Source: Vicia villosa (Eukaryota; Streptophyta; Magnoliopsida; Fabales; Fabaceae). Taken from it: a stretch of DNA of 64,000 nucleotides. Below the pieces are notes generated by a model. That model was not told where the DNA came from. It was given only the letters and a program-made list of their open reading frames with translations, and did not search any database. The position numbers and the translations under genes are program-made. The stretch is from the NCBI RefSeq assembly GCF_029867415.1, contig NW_026705405.1, positions 124,001-188,000 on the forward strand, written 5' to 3'. Shown here piece by piece: positions 33,579-49,395 of this stretch (positions within the stretch are counted from its first letter, which is position 1; each line of letters begins with the position of its first letter).

Positions 33579-35159
33579 GTAACATCTATCTATTAAACAA
33601 TATTGCATCATAGGTTGCATTGATTTCTATGGATATAGTACAAAAATCTATTGCTCCATTTCATGTTTTTGGATTAGGTGGTACATTGAAATTTACAAGT
33701 GTTTGGATAAAGCACTTGTAAATCATTCATTAAAAATAATGTGCTAGATGAGGTTTGATTGAATTATTTTTTAATAATGATTGATTGAAATTTTTATTAT
33801 TATTATTTAATTTTTATGTAAAAAGAGTACAAACACTTTTACACATGTATTTAATTAAATCATAACGATTAAAATATTTTATGAAATGTTTTTAAAATTA
33901 TCTTAAAAGTGTGACAATGTAGTGTCATTTGATTAGAGGCATGTAATCACTAATCTATTGGACAATTATTCATAGTATTTCTAGGTCTCTGTGACTAACA
34001 TAAAATAAGTGTATCTAGATCGCCTAATCTTAATTGAATGGCTTAAAATTTAAATTCATATATTAATTGTTTTTAAATTTAAAATTCAAACAAAAAAATA
34101 TAAAGTACCTGATTAATTGAATAATCATATGTAACTGACGGCAATATAGCTGGATTGAAATCTCCTACTTGAATCACATCGCCATTATAAGTTTTGTACT
34201 TGAGGGAATGTGGACTAAAATATCTTTGATAAAGGTCCAAAGGGCTCGACCCACCAACTCTCAAATATTTTAGCAATAAAGCGAGTATCTTTGCGAAAAA
34301 TGGCGAGGCTGCTTGCGAGTACCTGATCCAACTTGACCCACACCCTCTCGTGGAAGACGTGGTATGCCACATCCTAAACGAACATAATTAGACCAAGTCA
34401 AAGAATAACTAAAGTATTGAACTAGTCTCACTTCCAACATAATAGGGTAACTCATCTTAGTCAGTCATTTCTTTAACGATTCATACCATGAGACATGTAA
34501 CCTATTTTCATAGGTGTAAGAATCAGTCTTTCCACTACCTTCTCCATCAGAGTCCGCGTCTATAAATAATCAACTAGGCAGTTGAGCAAATCATTCACGT
34601 TTTACACATCACATCTAAAAAGTCTTCTTGCATACCTTATCACACACATGATATCATATATTGTACTCACCAAAAGTACAACTAGCGTCCATCGTGAGCG
34701 CGTTAAAACTAACCCCTGCCACACTCTTATCTGAAACATTTGTTGACATGATTAGTGTTCCATAATGGTGAGACGTTCCACTAGTAGTAGCAGCAATGAT
34801 TAAGAAGCCATAGTATAGATGCATGTCGCAATGGAAGATTTATGTCGCTACTACAATACCCTACAAGACAATATTTTGTATATTCACAAACGACGTCAAA
34901 AGGTCGATTAACCGGAGGGTACAAAAATAGTGGATCCCTAAACCCTCACTAAAGAATTCTCGAACGTACTAATACAATAGAATTTCAAGCCTTCGTCGCT
35001 GGTAACCTTTGATGGAAAGCAACCCACAAGAGCATATCACTGCCATCAACATTGAAATGGAGATAATAGGCGTCATTAACTCCCTAAAGTGTATAATTTT
35101 TCCAAAGCACTTAAGGAGGCGGCGATGAGATAGTATATGAACCAACCTAGGTTCTCTTT
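33579..35159. other. UGT intron, left part
   Basis: Native-looking AT-rich intron sequence to about 34080, then more GC-balanced DNA (34100-35160) that is probably the 5' non-coding and LTR part of the gypsy element downstream. A clear LTR border is not seen. Confidence 0.4.
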
Positions 35160-37690
35160 GACCATCTACCATGACCTCTCTAGAAATATTATTCACCAAT
35201 TCATTCCAAGCAAACACACAAAAGGCCTCAACGACCAACTTGTTTAATGTTCACCGAGAACATTCCCAATCCCTAGGAGAGTACCTAACTAGGTTCAATG
35301 AAAGGACCATTAAAATGGTTCATCCCATCCAAGAGATGTTAATGGGAGCTTTCTTAAAGAGACTTAAAATTGGACACTTCAATGTCTCTCTCGCACAAAA
35401 ACATGTCGATTTCATGGAAGAGATTATGACGCGTGTTGAATGTGGCATAAAAGATAAATAAATAAATGCCAAGAAGAAGACCTGGGATTTGAAGGAACGT
35501 GACACTAGGGGATCTGAATCCTCTCATAACACAAGAATAATTTCACACCCCCCATCGGAGATACGATGACCTTCAAACCCACCAAGATGCCCACAGAGAA
35601 TTGCTTGATTCGAGTCATGTATAAAACTTGATTCGAATCAAATTGTTTAAAAAGTATTGCTTCACCCCTGTTGGATTTGATTTGAATCAGAATGTGTGTT
35701 TAATTTGATTGATTCGAATCAAACACACAAAATCTCAAATTTCCATGGTTTTAAAAGTACTTTGAGATTTTTCTTTGCACCTAACTTGAATAAAAAACAC
35801 ATATAATTTTTATTCCACCTACTAATGTAATTGAGTAAAAACATATTAATCAAGTTCAAACCTAACCATTGTTTCATGCATGCTAAAATAAACAACGAAT
35901 CAATTTCAACCTTGATTCAAAAGATGTGTAGTCATAAGAGAGACTTAATAAATGATAATAAACGAAAGTGATAAGACAAGCAAAAAAATAACTGTATTCG
36001 AGGTGCTCCCCCTGCAAATGTTAGGGACATGCAACAAAATCCCCTTAGGGATATGCATCCTCATCCATGAGTTCAGTGCTAGTCCAAGAATAAGAAGGCA
36101 ACAAAAAACCAATTTATTTTGTCAGTAATGTGTTCAAAGGTGCATAATTGAGATATGATAAGATAGAAAGGTTGACGTCATCATTTGTAATCATATCAAG
36201 GAAATTGAGGCCTTATTTTCATGGACATATATTTATCGTGAAAATGAATTTCTTGGTTCTCCATGTATTGAAGAAACTAAACTTGGACGAAAGGATTGTC
36301 TTGTCATATGTCGAACTATTAAAGACATACACTCCCTATCCATGAGAATTATAAAATCTTAGATGTCGGCCTACTTCTTGGTCAAGTTATACTCCCCTCC
36401 AACGAGAAAGCCTCTTGTGTGTGAAACTTATCATTTATGGCGCGTTGACCTTAAAGAGCTAGGCGCATTGAATACCAGAACCATAAGTGATTCCCAACTG
36501 GTTACAATATAGGTTGTGAGCGATTATCAAACAAAGAAGGCACGTTTCATTTTGTACATCCATAAGGTACAAGGCTTATAAAAACATTTCAAATTTTTAA
36601 AGGTAGTCTAAATAACTAGGAAAGAAAATTATCAAGTTGAGTTATAGTCCAGTCTCTCAAATACTAAAAAGCCCGACCTTAACAAGATTATCACACAAGA
36701 GACGTTTGTCATTCCTAGCAGAAATAATGAAATGGTTAATTCTATTGACATCCTTGTAACTAAAATTTGGATGGTACCACTCATGCAATATTTGATAAAG
36801 GACGAACTCCCCATAGACAAAGATGAATCAAAGAGGATATGGGGATTAGTAGCGAAGTACACCATATTTTCACAAAGATGTACAAGATGGGTAAGGCCTT
36901 CCCAAGCTAAGGTGACTATGTGATAATGAAAAAGCCATTCTATTGACGAAGATGCATGAAGGCTTGTGCAATATTGAATGAAGGGCATTGGCTCACAAAT
37001 TGTTAAGGGCTTGGTATTACTTGTTATGCATGATGAAAGACAATGTTGATTATGTCAACAAGTGTGACAAATTCTAGAGGCACTCAAAATTACATCACGC
37101 CCCACCTAAAGTTATTCATTTTGTAATTCCCCTGACCATTCTATCAGTAAGTTGTGGACATCCTAAGTCATTTCCCCATGGCATAAGGGAAACTGATATT
37201 CTTGCTCGTCGGTGTGGATTATTTAACCAAATAGATCAAGACAGAGACAGGATCTAAGATCATGGCAGAAAAGTAAGGTGTTCCCATTGGAAGCAAATAA
37301 TTTGTAGGTTTAAGCTTCACAAATTTATTGTATCAAACAACGAAACCTATTTTTCCAACTCTAACATGGTGGAATTATGCCATATGCTTGTGATACAAAC
37401 AAAATTTGTCTCATCCATGCATCCCCAAGCCAATAAACAAATTGAGTCTGCTAACAAGGTCATCCTATGTGGTATCAAAAAGAAGCTTAATGAGGAAATA
37501 TCATGCGGTATTAACAGTTACACAAGTTTTTATGGCATTAAAAATGATGCCCCACTTATCCACTAAAGAGACACCCTTCGAGATGGTTTATAATGTCGAC
37601 GCCATGTTTCCAATAGAGATCGACACACCCACCTGGAGACAAAAACATTTTATCGAGGAAGGTATAACTCGCCAATTCCTTTAAATCTTA
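35160..37690 (+). mobile_element. Ty3/gypsy retrotransposon fragments (Tat/Ogre-like) in the UGT intron
   Basis: Gag: 35171-35461 reads LFNVHREHSQSLGEYLTRFN, FLKRLKIGHFNVSLAQKH, MEEIMTRVE. RNase H: about 36140-36340 (SSFVIISRKLRPYFHGHIF). A second RNase H-like part with KELGALNTRTISDSQLVT follows at about 36440-36530. Integrase: 36760-37684 (WMVPLMQYLIKDELPIDKDE, SSMHPQANKQIESANKVI, TPFEMVYNVDAMFPIEID). Protease and RT are missing between 35.5 and 36.1 kb. An additional RNase H before integrase is typical of the Tat/Ogre lineage. Many stops; non-functional. Confidence 0.78.
35560..35740. repeat. GATTCGAATC palindrome cluster
   Basis: Several copies of GATTCGAATC or near forms (GATTCGAGTC, GATTTGAATC) occur in 150 bp between the gag and RNase H pieces of the gypsy fragment. 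Purpose unknown. Confidence 0.7.
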
Positions 37691-38882
37691 ACCAAATTTC
37701 TAACCCATGTCTAACCTTGATGTTCTTCATGATTTATAACTTATTAAAATTACACAAATTTTTGTAAGCAAAGATAATGAAACATGACTCAAGTACATGG
37801 CCTAACCGCTCAACAAAGAATAAGATATTGCCCACAGAGGGCTGCAAGAAGGTGCAATTCTAGGATGGTCCCAATGGATAAGAAAGAAGGTGACAATATA
37901 CTCAGATAGTAAATTATACAGTTTAATTAATGAAATCATAAAGTTCCAAAAACAAAATTAATGAAATCTAGGATTGTCCCAATTCTAGGATGTTTCCAAA
38001 AACAACTCACTAAAATCATAAAGTTTAATTAATGAAAAACTCTCAAAGGAGTAATAGTAAATTAATCAAAATCCCTAATAAGAGAGTTATTAAACAAACA
38101 AAATTCAAATAGCAAGATACATATAACAACGTAGCCGTCTCAAGTTTTTGGAGACCCTGTATAGGTTAATCACAGTTTGACCATGGAAAAAAAATAGAGA
38201 CCCTATATAATCACCATTTATTCTAGCAAATATTTGTATGAGGCCCTATTTAGTTATAACTTAACCCTGAAAAATTTGAGGCCCTGTGCAGTAGCCCGTT
38301 TTGCACGCCCTCCAAGATGGTCATGTATAAAAATATCTAATGGTTTTGAGGGATGGATTCGTCTTCCTCATGGACGAAACTCTTTTCACAATTAGAAACA
38401 TGGACAACATCGTGCTCCACATAAGTTTCTTATCTTGTGTCTGAAGGTAGGATATCTCCAAGCTCATCTTTATAATTAACTAACCTTCCATCCCAAACAA
38501 CCTTTAATAAGTAAAGCACACCTAGGTCCAAGTCAAGATGAAGGAAAGTTATTTATGCTTTAACCTTATTAAATGCTTGATTGGTGGAGTCAGTTATCTT
38601 CATACGAGCACCATCCAAATCAGCTTGTAGTTTATCTTTAATAATGAAAATCTTCTTCGGTGATCTCTTCCTTGCCCAATTTTTGATATGGCTCATCCTT
38701 CTCATTCTTATTAATTTCTAATTTTTCCATTAAATGTTGCCCCTCTTGATAATTTGTGTTGTCTAAATTCAATAGTGTATGGATCTCATCAAGAATTTCT
38801 TTCATTGTGGTTAACTTCGTCTTGAATTTCACCACATATGTGTCTTTCTGAATGTCAGCATCACCTTCTTTAGAAGGACGCC
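37691..38882. other. UGT intron, middle part; retroelement debris
   Basis: 37700-38350 contains AT-rich DNA with short local repeats (AAATCATAAAGTT at 37936 and 38010). 38380-38880 on the minus strand has a short Lys/Glu-rich ORF (38638-38835) of unknown kind. Nothing firmly assignable. Confidence 0.35.
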
Positions 38883-38890
38883 CATCAAAT

Positions 38891-39948
38891 TAGGGGTGTG
38901 CAAAAATACAATTAATTGAACCATATTCTCAAACTGAATTGCATTGAACCACAAAAAATTTGAACCATTTAAATGGTTAATGAACTGAACCACATATTAT
39001 AAACAATCCAGTTAACTAAATTTAAATTAAAAACCAATTTAAACTGTTTAACTAATTGTTTTTAATAATTCATAAATTTTTTTTTTTAAATTTGATTTTT
39101 TTTTAAAATTAAATTTAATTTTTTTTTCCTAAACTAAAAAAAATTTGTAAAATTTTCCGAGTTTTTTATTTGAAAAATAAAAAAGAAAAAATATGAATAA
39201 TTTTTTTCTTCTGCAAAAAAAAAAAGAAATGTTTTTTTATAACTTTTTGGAAAATTAAAAAAAAAAAAAGATTTTAGTTACCTGTAGTTGTACACCAACA
39301 TGAAAAAAAAAATACAATAAATGTGAATTAAGAAGGAAATCTCCTCCAGTTAAGAAAAATGGATTCTCAACATAAGAAATTTATCCAAAGGTATTTACCA
39401 ACACATAAACTATTGTCTATATCCTGAATGTTGTTTGTAAAATTGTAAAAGAAACCACTTCACAAATTAAAACCAATGAAAAAAGAACTTGAAGTTCAAC
39501 TTAGCATCTTATAATTAACAAATAAATATCACACAAATAAAATAAAAAGAAAATATTAATGATAGTAGTAACTATCTTTACAAATAATTTATATACTTGT
39601 TGAGGAACATCATTTTAATTTCATTATTCCACAAAATTTCACAAGAGAACATCACAATGGATTTAGTAACACAATAGATGCTAATTTAGAAATAATTTAT
39701 TTTTAAAAAAAAAGCAATTTAGAAATAATTTATAAAATAAATTTGATTTTTAATTACAAATTAGTTTTAAATCAGTTTATAACTAGAAATTGATTATAAA
39801 CCAGTTTATAAGCTTCAAAACCAGTTTAAAACTGAATTGAAACTGCTTTTACAGTTAATTATTTTTTTATTAAAGTGGTTTTTAAAAACTGAATTGGACC
39901 ATTAATTTGGTTCAATTCAGTGCAGTTCTTGAACTATGAACACCCCTA
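38891..39948. mobile_element. 1.06-kb non-autonomous hAT-type element
   Basis: Ends TAGGGGTG...CACCCCTA with a perfect 8-bp duplication CATCAAAT (38883-38890 and 39949-39956). The arms are made of AACCA/GAACC and GTTTAAACTG/CAGTTTAAAC-like units (38925-39070 and 39765-39930) around an A/T-rich centre. No transposase. It lies in the UGT intron. Confidence 0.92.
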
Positions 39949-39956
39949 CATCAAAT

Positions 39957-40752
39957 GATGAGCCTCTTCCATATTGAACAACTATTCTGCGCACAAAATC
40001 CCTTGGCATCAAAACCCTCATTCTAGAGGGAAAGCTTAACTGTACTCTAACAAGGAACTGATAATGGTGTTCTTTGAAATGGCATGTCTTCCAAATCTAT
40101 TGATGTATCCGTTTCAAGGTCAATGTTAGTTTGATATTTAGAAATCTTCTATTTTTTAAATTATGGAATGAGAGTGGCTCTCGTAATAGGAGATGCCAAA
40201 ATTACCCGAGTCTCTTCCATAATTTTTCTCTTCTTAGCACATTGAATTATCAAACTAAAGGGGTTTCTCGTTGGTTTTGTAGATTACACCTTTCCCTACT
40301 CAACTCTTCTATTCTCTAATAAAACCTTTTTCTCAGCAACTGACATGTGAGTCATCTTCTCTGCAAAGCAATCAAAAGGTTAACAAAAATAGCAACACCT
40401 GTCAAAAGTTTCATAGATAGAGACAATTACTTAATTATTCATCAAGCTTTTGGTTGTCCTCTTTATTGTCTTACACCTCTCTCTCATTCATGATATAAAA
40501 CTCTTCCAAAAAAATACAAATAAAAAAACTTTGAGAGAATTATATAATGTTGCATCTCACCTTAAAAAAACATACAAATAAAATAACTTTGATATTATAA
40601 ATTGTAAATATTAAATTATTATATAAATAATACTTAATTTTTAAAAATGACGTGTGATTTTATTGCATTTAAATTGTATTTTATTAGCAATTTATCTTAG
40701 GCATTATCATTTATCTCTCTCATTTTACACAAATCAATTTGTTTATGGTTAG
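39957..40752. other. UGT intron, right part
   Basis: AT-rich intron sequence up to the acceptor TTAG at 40752. A short retroelement remnant at 39957-40330 is possible because its GC content is higher, but no domain is recognised. Confidence 0.4.
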
Positions 40753-41548
40753 ATGAGAAGAATCTCTATGATGGATATCTTGAAACTGAGGTTGATTGGG
40801 TACCAGCAATGAGAGGTGCTAAACTAAAAGATCTTCCAACCTTCTTTAGAACTACAAATTCTTCAGATACAATGTTTAATTACAATAGAGATTCAGTGAA
40901 CAATACAATGAAAGCAAAAGGTGTCATCCTTAACACCTTTCAAGAGTTAGAATCGTATTAGATAAAAAAGAAAAAGGTTCGGTTGTTTATGTGAATTTTG
41001 GGAGCTTGGTGATTATGACAACAAAGCAATTAAGAGAATTTGCATGGGGATTAGCTAATATTAAATACAATTTCTTATGGGTGATTAGGCCTAATCTTGT
41101 TGAATGTGGAGAAGAGGTAATATCAAATGATGAATTTGTGAAAGAAATTGAAAATAGAGGATTAATATTGGAATGGTCCCCTCAAGAGAAAGTTCTAGGT
41201 CATTCATCTATTGGAGGCTTTTTGACTCATTGTGGATGGAATTCAACATTGGAAAGTATTTGTGAAGGTGTGCCAATGGCTTGTTGGCCTTTCTTTGCGG
41301 AACAACAAACTAATTGTTTTTATGCATGTAATAAATGGGGGGTTGGAATAGAAATTGACAGTGATGTTAGTAGAGAACAAGTTGAAGGGTTAGTGAAGGA
41401 ACTTATGAGGGGCGAGAAAGGGAAAGAAATGAAGGAAAAGTGTGTGGAATGGAAGCATAAGGCTGAGGCTGCTACAACTATTGGAGGGTCTTCTTATAAT
41501 AACTACAATAGTTTGGTTTTGCAATTGAAATTTTTAAGTGGTCAATAA

Positions 41549-44879
<3,331 letters not shown>

Positions 44880-44882
44880 TAA

Positions 44883-44922
<40 letters not shown>

Positions 44923-45700
44923 TATATTGAATTTTTAATGGACAACAAATTAATTTTTAAATTAACTCAAATTCTTCCAAATTACTAACAATATTTTATT
45001 ATTTAATATTTTGTAACTCTCAAATATATTTCAATTATAAAGTATAAAAATATTAGATAAAAAACTTTTATATGTATGTATTTTAATATTTATACTTTTA
45101 ATAATATTTTATTATTTAATATTTTATAACTCTCAAATATAAGTTTTATATGTATGTATTTTTATGTTTATATTTTTAATAATATTTTAATTTAATATTT
45201 TGTAACTCTTAAATATATTTTAATTATAAAGTATAAAAATATTAGATAAAAATACGTTTATATGTATATACTTTTTAACTTTTATATGTATGTATTTTTA
45301 TGTTTTATATTTTTAATAAAATTTTATTATTTAAATTCTACCAATTAAATATAATAATAATAAGAATTATATTTAATTTTTAATGGACAACAAATTAAAT
45401 TTTACATTAACTCAAATTCTTCTAAATTTCTCATATAATGATAATAACAATATTCTATTATTTAATGTTTTGTAACTATCAAATATATTTCAATTATAAA
45501 GTATAAAAATATTAGATGAAAAAATTTTATATGTATGTATTTTAATGTTTATATTTTTAATAGTATTTTATTATTTAATATTTTGTAACTCTCAAATATA
45601 TTCTAATTATAAAGTATAAAAATATTAGATAAAAAACTTTTATATGTGTATATTTTTAACTTTTATATGTATGTATTTTCATGTTATTATTATTAGAATT
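44880..45700. repeat. AT-rich tandem-repeat block
   Basis: After an (AAT)n tract (44886-44922), a unit containing TTTTAATGGACAACAAATTA is found at about 44932 and 45380. Subunits with AAAGTATAAAAATATTAGAT and TTATATGTATGTATTT recur four to five times (about 45040, 45230, 45500, 45615). The order shows both a short and a long period, so the array is degenerate. Confidence 0.75.
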
Positions 45701-48433
45701 GTTACACATTTTCTATTAAGAATTATTAAGTTACAATATTTACATCTCATAAAGTTGAATTAAAAATTATATTTATTAAAATTTTATTTCTATATGTTCT
45801 ATATTCTTAAAAAAAAAATTCATTTTTATAATTCATACTTAGAAGATTATAAAAATTATAAAAATGTAATTTTTTTATATGTTTTATTAAACTTTCTTTT
45901 AATTTATTCGGATTGCAATAAAAGATTATAAAAGTGGAGAATTTTATTGTAAAATATAAAAAAATTAATACAACAGTTACATGTTTTTTTATTAAAGATT
46001 ATGCAATTCTAAAGATTGTAAAAGTGGAGATTATAAAAAATTTATTGCAATTCAATTCTAGCTACGTGACACTCACATAATTCTAAAGATTATACGTTGC
46101 AATAATTATGTTTTTATTCAATTCAGATTCTAAACAGAATTCAATTCTAAAGATTATGCAACAGTCAAGATAATGTAACACTCACATAATTATAAAAGTG
46201 GAGGTTATGAAAAATTTATTGCAATTATAAAAATTTAGCATTTAACAGTTAGAATATACGTTACAATAGTCTTTAATACAATAGTCTTTAATAAAATTGT
46301 AACCAAAAAAAGATAATAATCTTTAATAAAATATTCTAACATTTAACACTCGCATAGAATTTTAATAAAAATGAATTCTACAAAAACATTTATAAAGAAT
46401 GAATTTAAATATAACTGTTAAATATTTTTTATGATTTTTTAATTTTATTAAGTACAATAATAATGAATTAAATAATTCTAAAGAGAGAATAAAAACTTTC
46501 CATCTTCTACATTTTAACTTATTCCAAAAAAAAATAATTATCTTTTTTATTGAATATACGTTACAATTTTTTTACTTTTCAATTACCGTCTCTTTGAATT
46601 CTATGCATTCATTATAAATACTTCAAAAAATAGCCTTCAATTTCAATTTTTTTCATTTCTCTTTTTAAATTTGTTCTCTAGATTGTCTATTTCAAGAAAT
46701 ATGCATCGAATCATGTATATATACTAAATGTTGAATGTTGAATGTTGAATGTTGAATATAGATGTTGGTTTTGATTTTGATTTGTAATCACTTTATAAAA
46801 GCTGCAATTTTTTAGCAACTTTTTAATTTTGTATTGTTATTTTTTTTATCTTTCTTAATTTTTCTATTATCTTGATTATTTATTTGTAATCACTTTTTAG
46901 CATTAATTTTGTAGCAGAATTTTAATTTTGTATTATTATAATTTTTTTTATCCTTCTTAATTTTTATATTATCTTGAGTATTATTAGTTAATGTTGTATG
47001 ATACTAACTCAAGTAATTTGATCTTATCTTTATATTGTTATTTCAATTGCATCTTTAGTGTTCAAGAAATCGATGACAAATAATCTCTTAGAGGTAAGTT
47101 TGTCTCTCACCATTTTAATTGCATCAACTAAATTTGAAATTATAAAATTTTACTTAAGAATTTTATCTTTATATTGTTAAGAATTTTATTTGGGAAGATA
47201 AGAAAGGAATATAATTTTAAAAAAGTTTCCTTTTTCTCTCTTTTCCATTCTCCATTCTTATTATGTGATTTGAACAATTACTATATTATTTTATTTTACT
47301 TTCTCTTTACTATAATTTATTGGAAAAATAAAAAAGGTATAAAATTTTAAAAATTTAATTTATTGTCTTTTTTTTATTCATCATTTTAATTACATCTTGC
47401 AAGTGATTTGAACAATTAAAATATTTGAAAATGAATTATAATATTTAAATATTATTAAATAATATTATCTATTAACGAATACAATAAGTTGGATAGTTTT
47501 TTTATTTTTTTATTGAGCATAAATAAAATTATTGTAAATAAAATAAACTTAAATGAAAAATTTATCTAAGTTTAAAATAAACATTTAACTAATATATAAA
47601 AAAAATCTTAACCTTAAGTTTCTCTCAATTTTTTATTTATGATTGATTTTTTTGTACACTTGAGTGATTAATAAATTATTATTTTGTAAATTTTTAACTT
47701 CTAAATTATTAATATTATAATTGATTTAGATATCAAAACTAAATATTTTAACTAATTTTTATGTCTGTTGATGGTACATTTGAATAGAGACCATTAAAAA
47801 TTCACAATAATTTATTTAGCCACAATAGTCCTGAGAGTGAAACTTAAACTATATTTAATAAACTTAAAATTTGATAAAGAGAATATTAGTGAAAATATAA
47901 TCGAATGACTATATTTTAAACCTAAAAACCTATGTATTATGGGATAAGTGTGTAATAAAAAATATTATAATATAAATAAGTTGTTATCTACAAATCCTAT
48001 ATAACAAAAAATAAATATAAATGATATAAAAATATCCAATCATATGCGAATAAAATATCATCTGATAGCACTATTAAAATAAAATATGATATCATATTTA
48101 AAATTGATTGAATACTATAAAACCATCTTAAATTATTTTTACTTTTATTTATTTTAAAAAATTTTAAAAATGTCTCTTTTACTAATTGAAGAAAAAAAAT
48201 TAAACTCAATATCTTTAACATTATAATTTTAAGTTTATCACTAAACCACTATATTCAAAAAATTTGTATAATTTTAATACCTATAAATGATATAAAATTT
48301 TATTTTCTATAATAAATTAATATTAAATATGAACTCAGTTTTATGTTTAAAAGATTTTTTTTTGTAAGTTCATATTTACTTAAATTTATGTTTTAAAATT
48401 TATAAAATATTTTAAAGACATATTTTAATTATA
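45701..48433. other. Very AT-rich DNA ending in a Helitron 3' terminus
   Basis: No convincing coding sequence. About 45900-46260 has repeated AAAGATTATAAAAGTGGAG-type segments. This stretch is probably the body of the Helitron ending at 48462, but the 5' border (expected TC) could not be located. Confidence 0.35.
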
Positions 48434-48462
48434 CCCGTGCAACGCACGGGCCATAAATCTAG
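48434..48462 (+). mobile_element. Helitron 3' terminus (plus strand)
   Basis: A perfect hairpin CCCGTGC-AAC-GCACGGG (48434-48450) is followed after 8 nt by CTAG (48459-48462) and then T. This is the standard Helitron 3' end: a short GC-rich hairpin just ahead of CTRR, inserted at an A/T site. Confidence 0.8.
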
Positions 48463-48647
48463 TATTATAAAGAAGAAACATAAAGAGATACAAAGGAAAA
48501 GAGGATTAGGCCAAACCTTCCATCAAAAAGCAACAAACCTTAAGTTATGCAATCATAACTTATTCCTAATGAAGTTATTACAAAGGATCCTAGGCATATT
48601 ATTGAAGTAGATGTAACCGACCATCTTCAGCCCTTCATTAGTAAGAA

Positions 48648-48676
48648 CTAGTAACAAACCCGTGCGTTCGCACGGG
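48648..48676 (-). mobile_element. Helitron 3' terminus (minus strand)
   Basis: On the minus strand the hairpin CCCGTGCG-AA-CGCACGGG (48676-48659) is followed by TTTGTTA and CTAG (48651-48648), then T. It faces the plus-strand Helitron end 186 bp away. The body would extend to higher coordinates and includes the 44-bp minisatellite; its 5' end is not identified. Confidence 0.8.
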
Positions 48677-48720
48677 TTCTGGTACGTGACGCGCATTTGT
48701 TTCAGATGTATAATTTTTAA

Positions 48721-48966
48721 TAGAAAAATGTCTGGTACCCGTGAAAAATAATAATTAAATGTATAGAAAAATATCTGGTACCTGTGAAAACACAATAATT
48801 GAATGTATAGAAAAATGTCCGGTACCCGTCAAAAAATAATACTTGAATGTATAGAAAAATGTTTGGTACCAGTTAAAAAATAATAATTGAATGTATAGAA
48901 AAATGTCCGGTACCCGTGAAAAAATAATAATTGAACGTATAGAAAAATGTCTGATACCCGTAAAAA
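48721..48966. repeat. Minisatellite, 44-bp unit, six copies
   Basis: Units starting TAGAAAAATGTCTGGTACCC lie at 48721, 48764, 48808, 48852, 48896 and 48940 (period 43-44 bp), each with a GGTACCCGT-like core. It lies about 45 bp inside the minus-strand Helitron end, a usual place for such arrays. Confidence 0.93.
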
Positions 48967-49180
48967 CATTTGGATCAATAAGATTTTTTAATACAAAATA
49001 TAATTTTGTTATAAAATATGTGAATAATAGAAGTTAAAAAAATATAATAAAAAATAGAAGCTAAAAAAAATTATGAATGAAAAGAGTATGAGAAAAATTA
49101 AAGAGAAATCTTATGAATATAAAAAAGAAAATAATATTTGAAAATAAGAATAAAAGATAGGAAGATATATTAATTCATTA

Positions 49181-49395
49181 GGAGTAGAGAAATATTATTT
49201 GAATTTGAAATTTATGAAGAAAGAGAAAATTGAGATAAAATATTTTAATAATATATTATATATGTATAGGTGAATGAGTTGACAATGTTAGGAGTAGAGA
49301 AATATTATTTGAATTTGAAATTTATGAAGAAAGAGAAAATTGAGATAAACTATTTTAATAATATATTATATATGTATAGGTGAATGAGTTGATAT
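49181..49395. repeat. 110-bp direct tandem duplication
   Basis: The sequence from GGAGTAGAGAAATATTATTT at 49181 is repeated at 49291 with one change in about 103 bp (GATAAAATA versus GATAAACTA). Confidence 0.95.

Larger units (their letters stand above)
33062..41548 (+). pseudogene. UGT85-type UDP-glycosyltransferase, probably a pseudogene
   Basis: Exon 1 (33062-33578) codes the acceptor-binding half: [38 protein letters not shown], ending FDQLHKRGYFPLK G|gt. Exon 2 starts at 40753 after TTAG (DEKNLYDGYLETEVDWVPAM), with the intron at the usual UGT85 site. Exon 2 later holds the donor-binding PSPG box: EWSPQEKVLGHSSIGGFL, THCGWNSTLESICEGVP, ACWPFFAEQQTN. Between GVILNTFQELES and LDKKEKGSVVYVNFGSLV (about 40952-40962) roughly 45-55 residues are missing, and the two parts are in different frames with a TAG at the join. 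The intron is about 7.2 kb because of retroelement insertions; UGT85 introns are usually short. The enzyme would have glucosylated small molecules. The ORF from 40991 to 41548 alone could make only a C-terminal half. Confidence 0.9.

Noticed and set aside
34969..35238. Minus-strand ORF of 89 aa in the UGT intron
   Set aside because: Antisense of decayed gypsy gag sequence on the plus strand.
48434..48676. CRISPR-like or terminator reading of the CCCGTGC hairpins
   Set aside because: The organism is a plant and the hairpins fit Helitron ends with CTAG at the proper distance.
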